DNA of 7,821 nucleotides from Pseudomonadota bacterium (GTDB lineage: Bacteria; Pseudomonadota; Alphaproteobacteria; Rhizobiales; Xanthobacteraceae). Made by a program: the position numbers and the translations under genes. This document shows, piece by piece, positions 5,436-7,821 of this stretch (positions are counted from its first letter, which is position 1; the number at the start of each line of letters is the position of its first letter). The stretch covers positions 1 to 7,821 of the forward strand of contig JAEYTQ010000631.1 of NCBI GenBank assembly GCA_023433965.1, read 5' to 3'. Under the pieces are notes generated by a model. That model was not told where the DNA came from and did no database searches. It saw only the letters and a program-made list of their open reading frames with translations.

Positions 5436-7388
5436 ATGATGCCTCTTCCGTTTCGTACACTTTGCGCAGGCGCCCTGCTCTTTTCGGGGCTTCTGACCGC
5501 TTTGGCGCCCGAGCCCGCCGCCGCTCAGGACGCCGGCCCGCTCCAGATCGATTGGGAGGTGCGTAACCGCTTCCGCCTGTTCCGTGAGGAGCGCGACTTC
5601 CTGCTCCATGTCGAGAATGCGCGCAATCGCAGCATCCTCGCGGCCGAGCAGTCGCTGGAGCTTCAGAGCGAGGGCCGCGGCTGGGCCCGCAACATGGTCA
5701 ACCGGCTCTGCATCGACCTCCAGGGCCGGGTCAATCAGCCCTGCACCCGCGACAACGTCAAAGAGAACTACATCACGCCGATCGACCATCCGGTGACGGT
5801 CCGCCTGACCGGCGCGGTGCCGGTCGGCGCCACCTGCGCCTGGTCCTTCGACGACGGCGACGGCCCGCAGGCTTCGACCTTCGACTGCGCCGAGCCGGTC
5901 AATTTGCGCGTCCGCTACGGCAGGCAGACCGTCGCGACCGTTGACGTCTCCGCCGGCTCCGACCCGACCCAGCGGATTCAGACCGAAATCCAGGTCCGCG
6001 ACGTCTTCATCGCCGGCCTCGGGGACAGCATCGCCTCGGGCGAGGGCAATCCCGACCGACCGCTGGCCCTGTCGGACGAAGGCTTCTGCTTCCGCTCCTA
6101 CCTCGGCACCGCGGGCGCGCAGTACTACCGGCCGAGCCGCCATGGTTTCAAGGGCGGCCGCGCCTGCGAAGCGCCGGACACGCTCGCCAACTGGCAGCGC
6201 TACAGCGCGCTGTGGTTCAACGCGCCATGCCACCGTTCGCTCTACAGCTATCAGACGCGCACCGCGCTGGCACTGGCGGTGCGCTACACTCACATCGCGG
6301 TGACCTATCTGCCGCTCGCCTGCACGGGCGCCAGCATCGGCGACGGGCTGCTCGGCTCGCACCGCGCCCGCGAATGCCCGCCGGGCAAGACCGGCGTCTG
6401 CAATACCAGCGTGAACGCGCAGGTCGCCGAGCTGCGCGAAGCGCTCACCGCGGCGAAGAAGCGCCAGCCCGAGCGCACGCTCGACCTCGTGCTGCTCTCG
6501 GTCGGCGCCAACGACGTCTACTTCTCCGGCCTCGTCGCCGACGTCATCGTCGACACCGCGACCGAGCGCGCACTGTTCCGCCGCTCCGGCGTGATGGCGA
6601 CCGTCGATGATTCACGGGACGCGCTCCAGCGCGAGCTGCCACAGAACTTCGTCAAGCTGCGCGAGGCGCTGAAGCCGCTCGTCGGCGGCGACCTCTCGCA
6701 CGTGGTCTATGTCTCCTACGCCAATCCCGCGTTGGCCGAGGGCGGCGTGCCCTGTCGCGGCGGCCGCGCCGGCTTTGACATCCATCCGTCCTTCAACGCC
6801 GATCCGCAGCGCCTCGCCCGCGTCTCCACCTTCGTCGACACGGAGTTCCTGCCACAGCTGAAGGGGCTCGCCACCTGTACCCGCGGCGCGCTGTGCCGCG
6901 ATCCCGAAGCCGACCGCATGACCTTCGTCGACGCGCACCAGGCCGCGTTTGCCGAACGTGGCTTTTGTGCCCGTTCCGCCAACGACCCCGAATTCGACCG
7001 CAGCTGCTTTGCCGAGAACGGCCAGAGCTTCAATCCGGATATCGTCAGCGCGGCGAGCCAGCCGATGATGTGCGGCCGCGGCGCCTCGGAATATCGCGCC
7101 TACCTGCCGCGCGCGCGCTGGATCCGCGACGCCAACGACAGCTATTTCGCCGCAATGACCTACCCGCAGGGCCTGCCGGCGGCGAGCCAGCCGACCGACA
7201 TCCACGACGCGACCTGGGGCGTTCTCTCCGCGGTCTACGGCGGCGCGGTGCACCCGAGCGCCGAGGGGCATGCCGCGATGGCCGATGCGGCGCTGCCGGC
7301 CGCAAGCGCCGTGCTCGGGCTCGATGCGGTACCGCCGAACGTGACGCGGGGATTGCTGCCGGAGCCGCTGCCCAGCGCGCAGCAATAG
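5436..7388 (+). CDS. Secreted SGNH/GDSL hydrolase, SEST-like, with N-terminal extension
   Basis: The protein has 650 residues. Residues 1-30 are a signal peptide (hydrophobic 8-24, cleavage probably after PEPAAA). About 35-188 is an extension starting IDWEVRNRFRLF, with a PKD/Ig-like piece, CAWSFDDGDGP (134-144), closed by C151. The hydrolase domain follows: GLGDSIASGEG with nucleophile S198, CHRSLYSYQ at 265-273, ACTGAS with G298, VGAND with N359, and VHPSAEGH with H606. The C-RS-Y and GDS-SGEG blocks resemble the Streptomyces scabies esterase group. The usual acid three residues before the histidine is G603, as in that group, where a Ser-His dyad suffices. The mature part has 16 cysteines, consistent with periplasmic or secreted location. 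Substrate is unknown. ATG 5436 or 5439 fits the signal peptide, but no good Shine-Dalgarno sequence is seen. Confidence 0.9.
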   Translation: MMPLPFRTLCAGALLFSGLLTALAPEPAAAQDAGPLQIDWEVRNRFRLFREERDFLLHVENARNRSILAAEQSLELQSEGRGWARNMVNRLCIDLQGRVNQPCTRDNVKENYITPIDHPVTVRLTGAVPVGATCAWSFDDGDGPQASTFDCAEPVNLRVRYGRQTVATVDVSAGSDPTQRIQTEIQVRDVFIAGLGDSIASGEGNPDRPLALSDEGFCFRSYLGTAGAQYYRPSRHGFKGGRACEAPDTLANWQRYSALWFNAPCHRSLYSYQTRTALALAVRYTHIAVTYLPLACTGASIGDGLLGSHRARECPPGKTGVCNTSVNAQVAELREALTAAKKRQPERTLDLVLLSVGANDVYFSGLVADVIVDTATERALFRRSGVMATVDDSRDALQRELPQNFVKLREALKPLVGGDLSHVVYVSYANPALAEGGVPCRGGRAGFDIHPSFNADPQRLARVSTFVDTEFLPQLKGLATCTRGALCRDPEADRMTFVDAHQAAFAERGFCARSANDPEFDRSCFAENGQSFNPDIVSAASQPMMCGRGASEYRAYLPRARWIRDANDSYFAAMTYPQGLPAASQPTDIHDATWGVLSAVYGGAVHPSAEGHAAMADAALPAASAVLGLDAVPPNVTRGLLPEPLPSAQQ

Positions 7389-7571
7389 AATGCAAGGAAC
7401 GCGATTGCTCCACCATCGTGATGTACTCGCCTTTTGAGAGCCGCTACTTCCATCACAGCCGCGACGATGAGAACCCGCTGCCGTCGGCGCTGGTCAGTAT
7501 CGCCGGCGAATTGGCGTCCGCCGAGCTGACCGCGGATTGCTGCTCTGACTCTACAAGAAGCATGGACTTGG

Positions 7572-7615
7572 CGCCCAGGATGAGGGTATGGCCATACAGC
7601 GACTGATCCTGGGCG
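7572..7615. repeat. Nested perfect inverted repeat
   Basis: The outer arms CGCCCAGGAT (7572-7581) and ATCCTGGGCG (7606-7615) are perfect complements 24 bases apart. Inside them lies a second perfect palindrome, GTATGGCCATAC (7586-7597). There is no T run after it, so it is not a standard intrinsic terminator. It could be an operator, a folded leader, or the remains of a small mobile element. Confidence 0.6.
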
Positions 7616-7671
7616 GACCTTCGAGGAGAAACGTCCGTGCCCCGTGCGTTAGAACACGTCAGGCATGATCC

Positions 7672-7687
7672 CGGAACGCGGATTCCG
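7672..7687. promoter_or_regulatory. Dyad CGGAA-N6-TTCCG upstream of the aldehyde dehydrogenase gene
   Basis: Perfect 5-bp arms (7672-7676 and 7683-7687) lie 35 bases before the ATG at 7723, where a repressor or activator could act. Short arms of this kind can arise by chance in GC-rich DNA. Confidence 0.22.
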
Positions 7688-7722
7688 ATAGGATCACGCC
7701 CGTTGAACAGGGAGGAAAGAAG

Positions 7723-7821
7723 ATGACCGCAATCCTGAAGAACTTCATCGGCGGCGAATGGGTCGACGGCTCCGGCGTCACGAAGAACATCAACCCCTCC
7801 AACACCAATGATCTCGTCGGC
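7723..7821 (+). CDS. Aldehyde dehydrogenase family protein, N-terminal fragment (cut by window edge)
   Basis: The first 33 residues are present. ILKNFIGGEWVDGSG followed by INPSNTNDLVG is the classic opening of NAD(P)-dependent aldehyde dehydrogenases, where the F(I)GGEWV strand precedes the NP(S/A) turn. The NPSN-ND-VG wording recalls the alpha-ketoglutaric semialdehyde dehydrogenase branch, but 33 residues cannot fix the substrate, and the catalytic Cys and Glu lie outside the window. The start is secure: GGAGG (7711-7715) lies seven bases before the ATG. It is separated from the secreted esterase by 334 bases and probably has its own promoter. Confidence 0.88.
   Translation, partial: MTAILKNFIGGEWVDGSGVTKNINPSNTNDLVG

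Larger units (their letters stand above)
7389..7722. other. Intergenic gap before the aldehyde dehydrogenase gene (334 bases)
   Basis: There is no convincing gene. One plus-strand frame (ATG 7421 to TGA 7604-7606, 61 residues, MYSPFESRYFHHSRDDENPL and onward) is open, but it has no ribosome binding site and resembles no family I know. The gap also holds the nested inverted repeat at 7572-7615 and the dyad CGGAA-N6-TTCCG at 7672-7687. It may contain a decayed gene or a regulatory leader. Confidence 0.55.

Noticed and set aside
5400..7385. Two minus-strand open frames (5400-6362 and 6612-7385) opposite the esterase gene
   Set aside because: Antisense shadows of a gene with clear signal peptide and catalytic blocks; no motif of their own.
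7673..7704. GGAAC...CGTT as an EcfG promoter for the aldehyde dehydrogenase gene
   Set aside because: The spacer is 23 bases instead of 16-17.

Overview
The window is GC-rich DNA whose gene content and protein flavour point to an alphaproteobacterium of the Bradyrhizobium/Rhodopseudomonas type. The clues are a general-stress (EcfG-type) promoter, an intergenic palindrome built on ATTCCGGG/CCCGGAAT, a DUF1127 protein, and long antisense shadow frames caused by high GC at third codon positions. It looks like ordinary chromosome: I see no transposase, integrase, phage gene, CRISPR array, tRNA or rRNA. Genus is inferred from recall, not from a search.

Layout. The left edge holds the C-terminus of a universal stress protein (UspF/YnaF-like), followed by a 270-base gap with two inverted palindromes arranged like a REPIN. 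A small DUF1127 gene (minus) and a MocR-type regulator (plus) then diverge from a 185-base intergenic region, which carries a good sigma70-like promoter and repeated TGCTCGG-type motifs. The regulator converges, with an 8-base gap, on a minus-strand gene for a two-helix membrane protein with a PH-like N-terminus. That gene diverges from a four-helix membrane protein. A bidirectional terminator at 3277-3307 separates the latter from a converging DUF892 ferritin-like gene, whose upstream region has a textbook GGAAC-N16-CGTT promoter and a leader hairpin.

The right half carries a stand-alone MprF/YbhN-type flippase-domain membrane protein. It is followed after 87 bases by a large secreted, cysteine-rich SGNH/GDSL hydrolase resembling the Streptomyces scabies esterase group. 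A 334-base gap follows, with a nested inverted repeat and a doubtful small frame. The window closes with the start of an aldehyde dehydrogenase gene behind a strong ribosome binding site.

Themes. Stress genes (Usp, the EcfG-promoted ferritin-like protein, DUF1127) and envelope genes (three membrane proteins and the secreted esterase) dominate. The most promising points are the MocR/DUF1127 pair, which parallels E. coli yjiR/yjiS, the REPIN-like element, the flippase-domain/secreted-esterase neighbourhood, and the nested palindrome before the aldehyde dehydrogenase. I found no clear evidence of a wholly new system.
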